A stretch of 64,000 bases of DNA from DASZUK01 sp963745595 (GTDB taxonomy: Bacteria > Actinomycetota > Acidimicrobiia > Acidimicrobiales > RAAP-2): positions 1-64,000 of the forward strand of contig CAVUYB010000027.1 of assembly GCA_963745595.1 (NCBI GenBank), read 5' to 3'. Of this stretch, positions 17,476 to 27,641 are shown piece after piece. Under the pieces are notes generated by a model. That model made no database searches and was not told the origin of the DNA. It was given only the letters and a program-made list of their open reading frames with translations. The position numbers and the translations under genes were made by a program. Each line of letters opens with the position of its first letter. Position 1 is the first letter of the stretch.

Positions 17476-18798
17476 TTGAATACAGCATCATCGAGGACGG
17501 AACGGTCGAGCTGGCGGCGCCGGCTCGGCGGCGCCAGCCTGGCGGCCGCGGTCGGCGCAGTCGCGCTCTACGGCGTCGTGCCGGCCACTGCGGGGGCAGC
17601 CAGCACGAGCAGCACGATTCCCCAGAGCGCGTTCAGCACACACATCGGCATCACCGCCAACTCGGTGACGGTCGGGAACGTCTCGACGCACACGATCACA
17701 CTCTTCACCGGCGCGGCCATTGGCACCGAGGCCTACGCCGACTACATCAACGCCAAGGGCGGCGTGAACGGTCGGAAGATCGTCGTCACAGCCGGCGACG
17801 ACAAGCTCAGCGGGACGATCAACCAGCAGCTCGTGCAGGCGGACATGAGCAAGGACTTCTCGTTGGTCGGCAGCTTCTCGGTCACCGCCACATCGGGTGG
17901 CCAGGTGCTGGCCAAGAACCCGGGCATGCCGGACGTGTCGGTCACAGTGTCGACGACCAACAACAAGCTGCCGAACCTCGTCAGCCCGGTGCCGCTGCAG
18001 GGTGGTTGGCAAGAGGGCTCGCTGATGTGGTTCAAGCAGAAGAACCCGGCCGGTGCGCTGAAAGCCGGGGCGATGGTGGCCAACGAGCCGTCGGCTGTCG
18101 ACGCCTGGGAAGGCCAGGAAGCGACGATGAAGCACCTCGGCTACAAGATCGCCTACGAGAACACCTTCTCGGAGAGCGCCACCTACAACACATTCGTGGC
18201 CGACGTCGTGGCCATGAAGGCGGCCGGCGTCAAGATGCTCTTCATCGAGCAGAACCCGCCGCTCTACGCGGCGCCGCTGATCAAGGCGATGAACGCGGAG
18301 CACTTCAAGCCGATGGTCGTCCTCGGGGCGTCGACGTACAGCAACACACTGATCACAAAGTCCGGCGGCCCGAGCGCGGTCAACGGGATGTACCTCGACC
18401 AGAACCTGGCCCTGTACCTCGGGACGGACTCGAAGGTCATCCCGGCGGTGACAACCTTCCAGCACTGGGTCCAGGTGGCCGACCCCGGGTGGAAACCGGA
18501 CCTCTTCACCATGTACGGCTGGCTGTCGGGTGAGCTGTTCGCCCAGGCGCTGCAGAACGCCGGCAAGAACCCGAGCCGTGGCTCGCTCCTCCAGGCGCTC
18601 TCGAAGGTGACGAGCTTCACCGGTGGCAACCTGACGGCACCGACCAATCCGGCGAAGAAGACGGTGTCGAACTGCTACGTCATCGGGCAGATCAAGAACG
18701 GGGACTGGACCCGGTTGACAGACCCGCCGGTGGACAGCAACACCCACGGGTACCGGTGCAACTACAAGTACTACGTCCCGCCGAGCGCCGGCAGCTAG
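17476..18798 (+). CDS. livK: Branched-chain amino-acid type ABC substrate-binding protein
   Basis: A 440-residue periplasmic-binding protein (Peripla_BP_6 type) with a signal peptide (RRLGGASLAAAVGAVALYGVVPATAGAA). The mature part opens with the family pattern IGITANSVTVGNVS and TGAAIGTEAYADYINAKGGVNGRKI. TTG 17476 is supported by AAGGGGGG a few bases upstream. It is the first gene of an operon with a fused permease and two ATPases. Despite the Liv label, such actinobacterial binding proteins take many ligands (amino acids, amides, aromatic acids), so the substrate is unassigned. Confidence 0.92.
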   Translation: MNTASSRTERSSWRRRLGGASLAAAVGAVALYGVVPATAGAASTSSTIPQSAFSTHIGITANSVTVGNVSTHTITLFTGAAIGTEAYADYINAKGGVNGRKIVVTAGDDKLSGTINQQLVQADMSKDFSLVGSFSVTATSGGQVLAKNPGMPDVSVTVSTTNNKLPNLVSPVPLQGGWQEGSLMWFKQKNPAGALKAGAMVANEPSAVDAWEGQEATMKHLGYKIAYENTFSESATYNTFVADVVAMKAAGVKMLFIEQNPPLYAAPLIKAMNAEHFKPMVVLGASTYSNTLITKSGGPSAVNGMYLDQNLALYLGTDSKVIPAVTTFQHWVQVADPGWKPDLFTMYGWLSGELFAQALQNAGKNPSRGSLLQALSKVTSFTGGNLTAPTNPAKKTVSNCYVIGQIKNGDWTRLTDPPVDSNTHGYRCNYKYYVPPSAGS

Positions 18799-18895
18799 GG
18801 TCGGCGGCCGAGCCGTGGGTCACCGAGCGCACGAGCAAGGGGGCCCGCCGGTCGTCGAGACGTGAGATGGCCACACAGGGAGTGAAGGGGCACCG

Positions 18896-20833
18896 GTGAG
18901 CGAGTTCTTCCAGTTCACCGTCATCGGGATCGCGGTCGGGGCGGCGTACGCCATCCTGGCCACGGGTCTCGTCGTGACGTACACGACGTCCGGTGTCTTC
19001 AACTTCGCCCACGGCGCGGTCGGCATGGTGGCGGCGTTCTCCTACTGGGAGATGCAGCAGCACCACTGGCCGACCGCGCTGTCCCTGGTGGTCATCTTGC
19101 TGGTCGGCGCCCCCCTGTTCGGCGCGCTCGTCGAATGGTTGTTCATGCGCCGGATGTACGGCGCGTCGGCCGAACGGCCGATCATGGTCACGCTCGGGTT
19201 GCTCGTCATCCTGCTCGGTGCCGGCACGCTCATCTGGAGCGCCAGCACCGCCCGGACACTGCACCCGATCGTCGCCGGCACATTCACACTGTTCGGCGTG
19301 GAGCTCGGCTGGCAGAACGTCGTGCTGCTGGTCGTGGCCATCGCCGTGGCCGTCGCCCTCCGGCTGCTCTTCCGGCAGAGCCGCCTCGGTATCGGCATGC
19401 GGGCGGTCGTCGACGACCCCGACCTACTCACGATGGCCGGAGTGTCGCCGACCCGGATGAGCCGAGCCGGGTGGATGCTCGGCTTCTTCCTGGCCGCCCT
19501 GGCCGGCATCCTGATCGCCCCGACGCTCGGCCCGACGTTCACGGTGCCGACGATGACCCTGCTCGTCGTCAACGGCTACGCGGCGGCCGTCGTCGGCCGG
19601 CTGCGCAACATCCCGTGGACGTTCGTCGGCGCGCTGGCCCTCGGCCTCGTCGTCACGTATTTCGAGGGCTACGCCCCCCAGCACCTTCCCCAGGGGGTCG
19701 GGGCGGAGCTGACGGCGGTCCTGCCGATGATCTTCCTCTTCATCGCCCTCGTCGCGCTGCCGTCGGTCCGGCTGCGGGCGGTCGGCCGGCTGACGACGAC
19801 CCGCGTGCCCCGGGTGGCCGGCCGGGGGGAGTCCGTCGTCGCCGGGGCGGGGCTGATCGTCGTGGCGATCGTCGTGGCGTTCTGTATGAGCGGCACATTC
19901 CTGTCGCCCGGACTGAGCACGATCGGGCCGATCGCCGGCCAGACGATGGTCTTCGGGATCGTCGCCCTTTCGCTCGTCCTGCTCGTCGGTTACGCCGGCC
20001 AGGTCTCGCTGTGCCAGCTGGCGTTCATGGGTATCGGCGCCTTCTTCATGGGCAAGTTCGCCGGCGGCGGGTCCCTGCTCGGCCTGGTCATCGCCACCGC
20101 GGCCTGCGCGGCGATCGGTGCGGTGATCGCCCTGCCGGTGATCCGGCTCCGCGGCCTCTACCTGGCGTTGGCCACGTTCGCCTTCGCCGAGGCCGTGCAG
20201 CAGGGCTTCTTCGCCGACACCCGCGTTTTCGGCGACACCGGTCTCGTGATCACCCGGTTCTCGATCGCCGGCATCTCGCTCGTCGGGGACCGGGCCGAGC
20301 TGATCTTCGTCACGGTCGTCTTCGTCCTCGCCGCCTTCGTCGTCCTCGGCATCCGCCGGAGCCTGTTCGGCCGGCGGCTCGTCGCCCTCAACGACTCGCC
20401 GGCGGCCTGTGCGACCGTCGGCCTCAACACGTCGGCGACGAAGGTGGCCGTCTTCGCCATCGCCGCCGGTATGGCCGGGCTGGGTGGTGCGCTGTTCGGC
20501 TCGCTGCAGGGCAGCGTCGGGACGCCGAACTTCACAATCTTCAGCGGCGTGATGTTCCTGCTCTTCCTCGTCGTCTGGAACGCCCGGACGATCTCCGGGG
20601 CGTTCCTGGCCGCGTTGACGTTCGCCATCTTCACCAACGTCGCCCACTTGACGCAGGTGGAAGGGATCTTCGCCGGGGCCGGGATCATCCTCATCGGACG
20701 GTCGGCCAACGGGATCCTGGGCCTCGACTGGCTGGCCGAACGGGTCCGCCTACCGTGGGTGCGGCCCGACCGGCCGGGCACCCTGCCGGAGCTCAGTGGG
20801 ATGCTGGAGGGCAACGCCGGTGCCGCCGGCTGA
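18896..20833 (+). CDS. Fused LivH-LivM branched-chain ABC permease
   Basis: A 645-residue double permease. Residues about 1-290 are LivH-like (GVFNFAHGAVGMVAAF, LRLLFRQSRLGIGMRAVVDD). Residues about 310-620 are LivM-like (GYAGQVSLCQLAFMGIGAFF, FGRRLVALNDSPAACATVGLN, AGLGGALFGSLQGSV). The two halves are single genes in most bacteria; the fusion gives one polypeptide with about 16-18 membrane helices. GTG 18896 lies 97 nt after the binding-protein stop; its own stop overlaps the start of livG. Confidence 0.92.
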   Translation: MSEFFQFTVIGIAVGAAYAILATGLVVTYTTSGVFNFAHGAVGMVAAFSYWEMQQHHWPTALSLVVILLVGAPLFGALVEWLFMRRMYGASAERPIMVTLGLLVILLGAGTLIWSASTARTLHPIVAGTFTLFGVELGWQNVVLLVVAIAVAVALRLLFRQSRLGIGMRAVVDDPDLLTMAGVSPTRMSRAGWMLGFFLAALAGILIAPTLGPTFTVPTMTLLVVNGYAAAVVGRLRNIPWTFVGALALGLVVTYFEGYAPQHLPQGVGAELTAVLPMIFLFIALVALPSVRLRAVGRLTTTRVPRVAGRGESVVAGAGLIVVAIVVAFCMSGTFLSPGLSTIGPIAGQTMVFGIVALSLVLLVGYAGQVSLCQLAFMGIGAFFMGKFAGGGSLLGLVIATAACAAIGAVIALPVIRLRGLYLALATFAFAEAVQQGFFADTRVFGDTGLVITRFSIAGISLVGDRAELIFVTVVFVLAAFVVLGIRRSLFGRRLVALNDSPAACATVGLNTSATKVAVFAIAAGMAGLGGALFGSLQGSVGTPNFTIFSGVMFLLFLVVWNARTISGAFLAALTFAIFTNVAHLTQVEGIFAGAGIILIGRSANGILGLDWLAERVRLPWVRPDRPGTLPELSGMLEGNAGAAG

Positions 20834-21608
20834 ACCGCTGCTCGTCGTCGACGACGTCGCCGTCCGTTTCGGCGGCGTCGCCGCGCTGTCCGGCGTCAAC
20901 CTGCACGTCGAGGCCGGCCGGGTCACCGGGCTGATCGGCCCGAACGGGGCCGGCAAGACGACGCTCTTCAACGTCGTGAGCGGTCTCCAGCCACCCGATC
21001 GGGGCGCGGTCCGCTTCGGCGGTAAGGATCTGGCCGGCCAGGCACCGCACCAGCGGGCGCGGCTGGGGATCGCCCGCACGTTCCAGCGGCTCGAGCTGTT
21101 CGGTTCGCTCAGCGCCGGCGAGAACGTGCAGGTCGGCGCAGAGGCGATCGTCGCCTGGTGGCGCTGGGCCCACCTGCGCGGCGCCCTGCGCCCGCGCCGG
21201 GCCCGGGCTCCCCAAGCCGGGTCGCCGAGCGCGGTGGCCGACGAGCTGCTCGGGGAGGTCGGCCTGGCCGGCGCGGCCGGCAACCAGGCCAGCGCCATGC
21301 CGACCGGGCTGGCCCGGATGGTCGAGCTGGCCCGGGCGCTCGCGGTCCGGCCGAAGCTGCTGCTGCTCGACGAGCCCGGCTCGGGCCTCGACGACGCGGA
21401 GTCCGAGGCGCTCGGCGCCGTACTCACCCGAGTGGCCGCCGACGGGGTCGGCGTGCTGCTGGTCGAGCACGACATGGAGCTCGTCATGCGCGTCTGCGAC
21501 TGGGTCCACGTCCTCGACTTCGGCGAGGTCATCGCCTCCGGGACGCCCGAGCAGATCCGCAACGACCGGGCCGTGCAGGCCGCCTACCTCGGGACGGCGA
21601 CGGCATGA
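20820..21608 (+). CDS. livG: ABC transporter ATPase LivG-like
   Basis: A 262-residue ATPase: Walker A GPNGAGKTTLFN, the LivG-type helix QRARLGIARTFQRLELF, a degenerate signature MPTGLARMVELARAL where LSGGQ is usual, Walker B LLLLDEPGSGLDD, and the switch His in VEHDMELV. GTG 20820 is preferred to the upstream GTG 20796 because GGAGG (20806-20810) sits 9 nt before it; it overlaps the permease stop. The signature loop reads PTGLARM in place of the common SGGQQQ, a real departure also seen in some LivG proteins. Confidence 0.9.
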   Translation: MPPAEPLLVVDDVAVRFGGVAALSGVNLHVEAGRVTGLIGPNGAGKTTLFNVVSGLQPPDRGAVRFGGKDLAGQAPHQRARLGIARTFQRLELFGSLSAGENVQVGAEAIVAWWRWAHLRGALRPRRARAPQAGSPSAVADELLGEVGLAGAAGNQASAMPTGLARMVELARALAVRPKLLLLDEPGSGLDDAESEALGAVLTRVAADGVGVLLVEHDMELVMRVCDWVHVLDFGEVIASGTPEQIRNDRAVQAAYLGTATA

Positions 21609-22387
21609 CGACGTCCCCGACCGCGCCGACGGACCCGGTCGCTCCGGCCGGCGGCGGCGGCGAGTCGCTGACGATAGAGGGCATCCGGGCCGGCTACGGG
21701 CGGATCGAGGTGCTCCACGGCGTCGACCTCTCGGTGCCGGCCGGCTCGGTCTTCGCCCTGCTCGGCCCGAACGGGGCCGGCAAGTCGACGCTGCTCAAGG
21801 TGGTCAGCGGCCGGATCGCGTCGACGCACGGGGTCGTCCGCATCGGCGACCGGGCGATCGGCAAGGCCTCCGCAGAGTCGCTCGTCCACGACGGGCTGTG
21901 CTCGATACCCGAGGGCCGCGGCATCTTCCCGAACCTGAGCGTCCGGGAGAACCTGCGGATCTGGACGTACCGGGGCGGGATCGCCCTGGCCGACGTCGAG
22001 GCCCGGACGTACGAGACGTTCCCCCGACTGAAAGAGCGCCGGCGCCAGGCGGCCGGAACGCTGTCGGGCGGCGAGCAGCAGATGCTCGCCATCTCCCGCG
22101 CCCTGGTCACCAAGCCCAAAGTCCTGTTGCTCGACGAGCTGTCGATGGGCCTGGCTCCGCTGATCGTCGCCAACCTGTACGAACTGGTCGCCGACCTCGC
22201 CCGGACCGGGCTCACGGTGCTGCTGGTCGAGCAGTTCGTGAACACTGCCCTCACCGTCGCCACCGACGCGGCGATCATGGTCCACGGCCGCGTCGAGCAG
22301 GTCGGCAGCCCCGAAGAGATGGCCGAGGCCGCGTTGTCGGCGTACCTGGCCGACGGGAAGAAGAGCGGGGGCGACGGCCGGGGCTGA
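21605..22387 (+). CDS. livF: ABC transporter ATPase LivF-like
   Basis: A 260-residue ATPase with an N-terminal extension of about 20 residues. Walker A GPNGAGKSTLLK, the LivF-type motif CSIPEGRGIFPNLSVRENL, signature LSGGEQQMLAISRAL, Walker B VLLLDELSMGLAP and switch VEQFVNTAL. ATG 21605 overlaps the livG stop by 4 nt, so the two ATPases should be made in equal amounts and pair as a heterodimer. Last gene of the operon. Confidence 0.93.
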   Translation: MTTSPTAPTDPVAPAGGGGESLTIEGIRAGYGRIEVLHGVDLSVPAGSVFALLGPNGAGKSTLLKVVSGRIASTHGVVRIGDRAIGKASAESLVHDGLCSIPEGRGIFPNLSVRENLRIWTYRGGIALADVEARTYETFPRLKERRRQAAGTLSGGEQQMLAISRALVTKPKVLLLDELSMGLAPLIVANLYELVADLARTGLTVLLVEQFVNTALTVATDAAIMVHGRVEQVGSPEEMAEAALSAYLADGKKSGGDGRG

Positions 22388-22408
22388 TCGGGGTATGTAG
22401 CGCCCCTG

Positions 22409-23567
22409 ATGGTGAACCGCAGACCGCCGGGAACCGACCGGCGGGCAACCGACCGACCGACGAACGTTCGACCGCCCAGCCAGCGACGGTGGTGGCCGAA
22501 GTGGCTGCCGTCGCCGAAGATCGTCTTCGCGGTCCTCATCGTCGTCGCCCTGGCCGTCCTCGTCGTCCGGGAGCGGGCCAGCCTGGCCCAGGCCTTCGGG
22601 CACGTCGGCGTCGGCAGCCTGCCGTGGTTGGCGGCCGCGGTCGGCGCAGAGGCGCTCTCGTTCGTCTGCTACGCCGGTGTCCAGCGACGGTTGCTCCGGG
22701 CCGGCGGGGCCCGGCTGGGGCGCCGGACGGTGCTCGGCCTGGCGGTGTCGGCGACCGGCCTGACCAACCTCGTACCGGGCGGCACCGCGCCGGCCAGCGG
22801 CTGGCTCGTCGGGCAGTACCGCCGTCACGGCATCCCGATGCCGCTGGCCCTCTGGGCCGTGTTGGCCGGCGGGTTCGCGGCGACCGTCACGGTGCTGACG
22901 CTCCTGCTCGTCGGGGCCGCGGTGGCCGGCTTGATCGGGATCGTCGCCACCGTCGGCTGCGCGGTCGCCCTCATCGGCGGTTCGGTCGGCATCGTCGTCA
23001 CCGTCCATCACGTCGGCGCGGTCGAGCGGTGGCTGGCCGGGCGACACCGGGTCCGCCTGGCCGAACGAGCGGCCGGCTGGGCGGCGCAGATGGTGCGGTT
23101 CCGGGCGACCGCGTCCGGCGGCACCGAGGTCTTCGCCCTCAGCTTCGGCAACTGGGGCCTCGACGTCCTCTGCCTGGTGGCGGCGTTCGGCGGGCTCGGC
23201 CTGCCGGTCCCGTGGCGGTCGGTCCTCTTCGCCTACGCGGCCGCGCAGGTGGCCGGGAGCCTGGCCCCGTTGCCCGGCGGGATCGGGTTCGTCGAGGGCG
23301 GGATGATCGGTGCCCTGGCGTTGACCGGCACGCCGCCCGCCGACGCCGGTCGCGGCGACGCTGATCTACCGGGTCATCACGACGTTCGGCGTCGCCGGCG
23401 TCGGCACCGTCGCCCTGTTCGTCGTCAGCCGCCGGGAGCCGGAGCCGGCGCAGCTCGACGGCGACGCCGCCAGGCTGGCCAGCGAGGCGGGCGCGACGAC
23501 GAACCGGCGGCCCCCGTCCGCTCCGCCGGCGCCGAGCCTCGAGGAGAGACGAACATACGTTCGCTAG
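22409..23567 (+). CDS. UPF0104/LPG-synthase-TM family membrane protein (one frameshift)
   Basis: About 386 residues with 8-9 membrane helices in the pattern of the lysylphosphatidylglycerol synthetase transmembrane family (flippase-like): VSATGLTNLVPGGTAPASGWL, LSFGNWGLDVLCLVAAFGGLG, APLPGGIGFVEGGMIGAL. After ALTGTPPADA one extra C at about 23346 breaks the frame; removing it gives VAATLIYRVITTFGVAGVGTVAL, the expected last helix, and a hydrophilic tail ending at TAG 23565-23567. There is no catalytic LPG-synthase domain, so it is a membrane-only member of unknown function, possibly a lipid or glycolipid flippase. It lies 21 nt downstream of livF. Confidence 0.82.
23550..23563. promoter_or_regulatory. 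LexA-binding SOS box of the actinobacterial type
   Basis: CGAAC-ATAC-GTTCG matches the actinobacterial/Bacillus-type LexA consensus (CGAAC-N4-GTTCG). It lies 21 nt before the GTG start of the AlkB gene and just before a possible -10 element TAGAGT (23574-23579), so LexA would block RNA polymerase. The box overlaps the last codons of the UPF0104 gene. Confidence 0.8.
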
Positions 23568-23583
23568 CTCCGGTAGAGTCGAC

Positions 23584-24213
23584 GTGGTGACGGCACTGCA
23601 GGGGTCACTGTTGACGCTGGCCGACGACATCGGCCCACGCCAGCCGGTGGAGCGGGTGGCGCGGCTCGGGCTGGCCGGCGGGGCCTGGGTCGACGTCCAC
23701 CGGGCGTGGATGGCCGGCGCGGACCCGCTGTTCGAGCGGCTCGCCGGCTCGGTGCCGTGGCGGACGGCGCGGCGGCGGATGTACGACCGCGTCGTCGACG
23801 TGCCCCGGATGACCGCGTTCTACGACCGGGCGGACGCGCTGCCGGACCCGGCCCTGGCCGCGGCCCGGGCGGCGCTGGACCGGTCGTACGGTCCGGAGCT
23901 CGGCGAGCCGTTCTGCACGATCGGCCTGGCCCTCTACCGGAACGGCGACGACAGCGTCGCCTGGCACGGTGACACGATCGGCCGGGCGTCGACGGAGGAC
24001 ACGATCGTCGCCATCCTCTCGCTCGGCTCGCCGCGGACGTTCGGGCTCCGGCCGCGGGACGGCGGCCGGGCCGTCCGGTTCGAGCTGGCCGGCGGCGACC
24101 TGCTGGTGATGGGCGGCAGCTGCCAGCGGACGTGGGAGCACGCGGTGCCCAAGACGAGGCGGCCGGTCGGTCCCCGGCTGAGCGTCCAGTTCCGGCCGCA
24201 CGACGTCCGGTAG
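23584..24213 (+). CDS. alkB: AlkB-family 2-oxoglutarate/Fe(II) DNA repair dioxygenase
   Basis: A 209-residue AlkB-like enzyme that oxidatively removes methyl groups from alkylated bases. Iron ligands are visible as HGD in VAWHGDTIG and His in WEHAVPKT; the 2-oxoglutarate-binding RLSVQFR follows. The segment IVAILSLGSPRTFGLRP matches the jelly-roll core. The start is GTG 23584 or 23587. The upstream SOS box implies LexA-controlled induction on DNA damage, whereas AlkB of Escherichia coli belongs to the Ada regulon. Confidence 0.9.
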   Translation: MVTALQGSLLTLADDIGPRQPVERVARLGLAGGAWVDVHRAWMAGADPLFERLAGSVPWRTARRRMYDRVVDVPRMTAFYDRADALPDPALAAARAALDRSYGPELGEPFCTIGLALYRNGDDSVAWHGDTIGRASTEDTIVAILSLGSPRTFGLRPRDGGRAVRFELAGGDLLVMGGSCQRTWEHAVPKTRRPVGPRLSVQFRPHDVR

Positions 24214-24235
24214 CGGCCCGGGTCGGCGGCCCGGA

Positions 24236-24943
24236 TCAGGCGGGGGGCTCGGGTTCGAAGACCCAGCCGGGGAACGACTGGTCGTCGAGCAGGAGATCCT
24301 CGTAGAAGGCGCCGAACGGCCGGTCGGGGTGGGCGATGGCGATCTCGAGCACCCACCGCTCGGCCCGGAGCTGGTCGGGCACGTCGGCCATCGAGCCGTC
24401 GTAGTGGGCGGCGTGCGGGTAGTCGCCGAGCCGGTGGCCGGAGAGATCGAGGTTGAGCCGCCAGCCGCGGTCGGCCGCGGTCTCGGCGGCGAACGCGTAG
24501 AGCGCCTGGCCGGTGGCGTGCTCGTCCAGCCAGCGCCGGCGGACGAGGTCCCAGATCGCCCGGACGTCCCGCCGGGCCCGGTGATGGTCGGGGTCGTCGC
24601 CGACGACGAACGTGTCGCCGGCGTCGCCCTCGATGTCGCCGTAGATCGGACCGATGTCGACGAAGAAGATCTCGTCGGGCCCGACGACGACACCGCGCTC
24701 GGACCGCTCCATGAAGCTCTTGGTCGTGTTCGACCCGACGCGGACGATGATGTGGTGCCAGCCCCGGCGCATGCCGAGCGAACGGAGCGTGGCCCGGGCG
24801 GCCGTCTTGGCGTCCTCCTCGGTCATCCCGGCCTCGACCTGCCGGGCGATGGCGTGGACCGCCCACCGGGTGCGCTCCCGGACGGCCAGCAGGCCGTCGA
24901 CGGAGAACTGGTCGCCGGTGGCTTCGAGGTCGTCGATCGTCAT
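24236..24943 (-). CDS. M24-family metallopeptidase-like protein
   Basis: A 235-residue pita-bread-fold protein resembling Xaa-Pro/methionine aminopeptidases: HHIIVRVGSNTTKSF, EIFFVDIGPIYGDIEGDAGDTFVVGDDP (two metal-ligand Asp positions), then LDLSGHRLGDYPHA. The typical N-terminal creatinase domain is missing. The last Glu ligands of true M24 peptidases are not obvious: ERWVLEIAIAHPD supplies one candidate. It may therefore be a non-peptidase member. Convergent with alkB and divergent from ettA. Confidence 0.78.
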   Translation of the reverse strand: MTIDDLEATGDQFSVDGLLAVRERTRWAVHAIARQVEAGMTEEDAKTAARATLRSLGMRRGWHHIIVRVGSNTTKSFMERSERGVVVGPDEIFFVDIGPIYGDIEGDAGDTFVVGDDPDHHRARRDVRAIWDLVRRRWLDEHATGQALYAFAAETAADRGWRLNLDLSGHRLGDYPHAAHYDGSMADVPDQLRAERWVLEIAIAHPDRPFGAFYEDLLLDDQSFPGWVFEPEPPA

Positions 24944-24973
24944 GGCCGCTCCGGGCGAGGATACGGTCTTTGC

Positions 24974-26653
<1,680 letters not shown>

Positions 26654-26718
26654 CGCCGACCACCAGCGGTTCGACTCCCGGAGGGGCGGGTACGTCCAGA
26701 CCGGCGAAGGAGGAGCCG

Positions 26719-26904
26719 ATGGCGAACGAGGACACCGACCGGCCCGAGGTCGTGCCGGACGAGCCACACGTCGAATCGCGGGCCTCCGGGAGGCCGCCGG
26801 AGGAGCGCGACAGTGACGACCCCGAGGACCAGGCCCGGGTCATCCTCGAAGAGTCCGAGGAGCGCGTGATGGAGCGGGAACGGCAGTCGGAGACCGGGGT
26901 CTGA
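26719..26904 (+). CDS. Small acidic hypothetical protein
   Basis: A 61-residue protein with a good ribosome site (AAGGAGGAG) before ATG 26719. It is rich in Glu, Asp, Arg and Pro with no hydrophobic core: RPEVVPDEPHVESRASG, ERDSDDPEDQARVILEESEE. The C-terminal half could form an amphipathic helix. No family is recognised. It lies between ettA and a HiPIP-like gene, and codon bias supports it as a real gene. Confidence 0.6.
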   Translation: MANEDTDRPEVVPDEPHVESRASGRPPEERDSDDPEDQARVILEESEERVMERERQSETGV

Positions 26905-26932
26905 ACGGGGCCCTTGGGGTACGGTTGACGGC

Positions 26933-27175
26933 GTGGCCGACTACGTCATCCCTGATCCGGAGCCCAAGGAGATCGACGAGAAGCTGTCGATCGAGCTCCG
27001 GCACCTGTCCGAGAACGCCGTCCTGCGGGCCCACCCGTCCGACGACGAGAAATGCCAGAACTGCCTCTACTACCTGGAGACAACGGCCGAGATCTCGTAC
27101 TGCTGGCACCCGAAGCTGCGGATCCTCGTCGGCGCGGCATGGTGGTGCCAGTGGTGGGAGGCCATCCCGGAGTAG
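26933..27175 (+). CDS. HiPIP-like small iron-sulfur protein
   Basis: An 80-residue protein with four cysteines spaced C-x2-C-x12-C-x14-C (KCQNCLYY ... SYCWHP ... AWWCQWW). High-potential iron-sulfur proteins have C-x2-C-x(about 14)-C-x13-C and end in a GWC-x-x-W motif, which AWWCQWW closely resembles; NCLYY matches the usual C-x-x-C-x-F/Y-Y. No Tat or Sec signal is visible, although HiPIPs are usually periplasmic, so this would be a cytoplasmic variant. GTG 26933 starts it. An alternative is a structural zinc protein. Confidence 0.6.
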   Translation: MADYVIPDPEPKEIDEKLSIELRHLSENAVLRAHPSDDEKCQNCLYYLETTAEISYCWHPKLRILVGAAWWCQWWEAIPE

Positions 27176-27216
27176 CGCGGGCCCGGAGTAGCGGGCGACT
27201 CTTTTTTCGGCGGAAG

Positions 27217-27243
27217 TGTCGATCTCGGCCGATCCCGTTCGTC
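27217..27243 (+). promoter_or_regulatory. Predicted ECF42 promoter for the DGPF-sigma operon
   Basis: TGTCGA (27217-27222) and CGTC (27240-27243) are separated by 17 nt and lie 38 nt before the start of the YCII/DGPF gene. This is the -35/-10 pair reported for promoters recognised by ECF42 sigma factors. Since the operon encodes an ECF42 protein, positive autoregulation is likely. Confidence 0.72.
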
Positions 27244-27281
27244 GGTCGGGTAGGACCAACCACCCGAGGAGGAGCAACCCG

Positions 27282-27641
27282 ATGAAGTACCTGCTGATGA
27301 TCTACACCGACCCGACTGCACCGGCCGGAACGCCCGAGGAACAGGGGGCGATGACCGCGGAGTACGGCGTCTTCACCCAGGAGATCGTCGAATCGGGCGA
27401 GCTGCTCGCCGGCGAGCGGCTGCAGGACCCGGAGACCGCGACGTCGGTGCGGGTACGCGACGGCCGGACGGTGACGACCGATGGGCCGTTCGCAGAGACC
27501 CGGGAGTTCCTGGCCGGGTTCTACATGGTCGACGCACCCGACCTGGACCGGGCGTTGGCCCTGGCCGCCCGGATCCCCGGTGCCCGGACCGGGACGGTCG
27601 AGGTCCGTCCGATCTTCGACATGGCGGACCTGATGGGATGA
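27282..27641 (+). CDS. YCII/DGPF-family protein, partner of ECF42 sigma
   Basis: A 119-residue YCII-domain protein beginning MKYLLMIYTDPTAPAGTPEE. It carries the diagnostic DGPF motif in VTTDGPFAETREFLAGFYMVD. A GAGGAG ribosome site precedes ATG 27282. DGPF proteins are encoded next to ECF42 sigma factors in many actinobacteria and are their main targets; their chemical role is unclear. The stop overlaps the start of the sigma gene (ATGGGATGA; 4 nt), so the two are translationally coupled. Confidence 0.92.
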   Translation: MKYLLMIYTDPTAPAGTPEEQGAMTAEYGVFTQEIVESGELLAGERLQDPETATSVRVRDGRTVTTDGPFAETREFLAGFYMVDAPDLDRALALAARIPGARTGTVEVRPIFDMADLMG

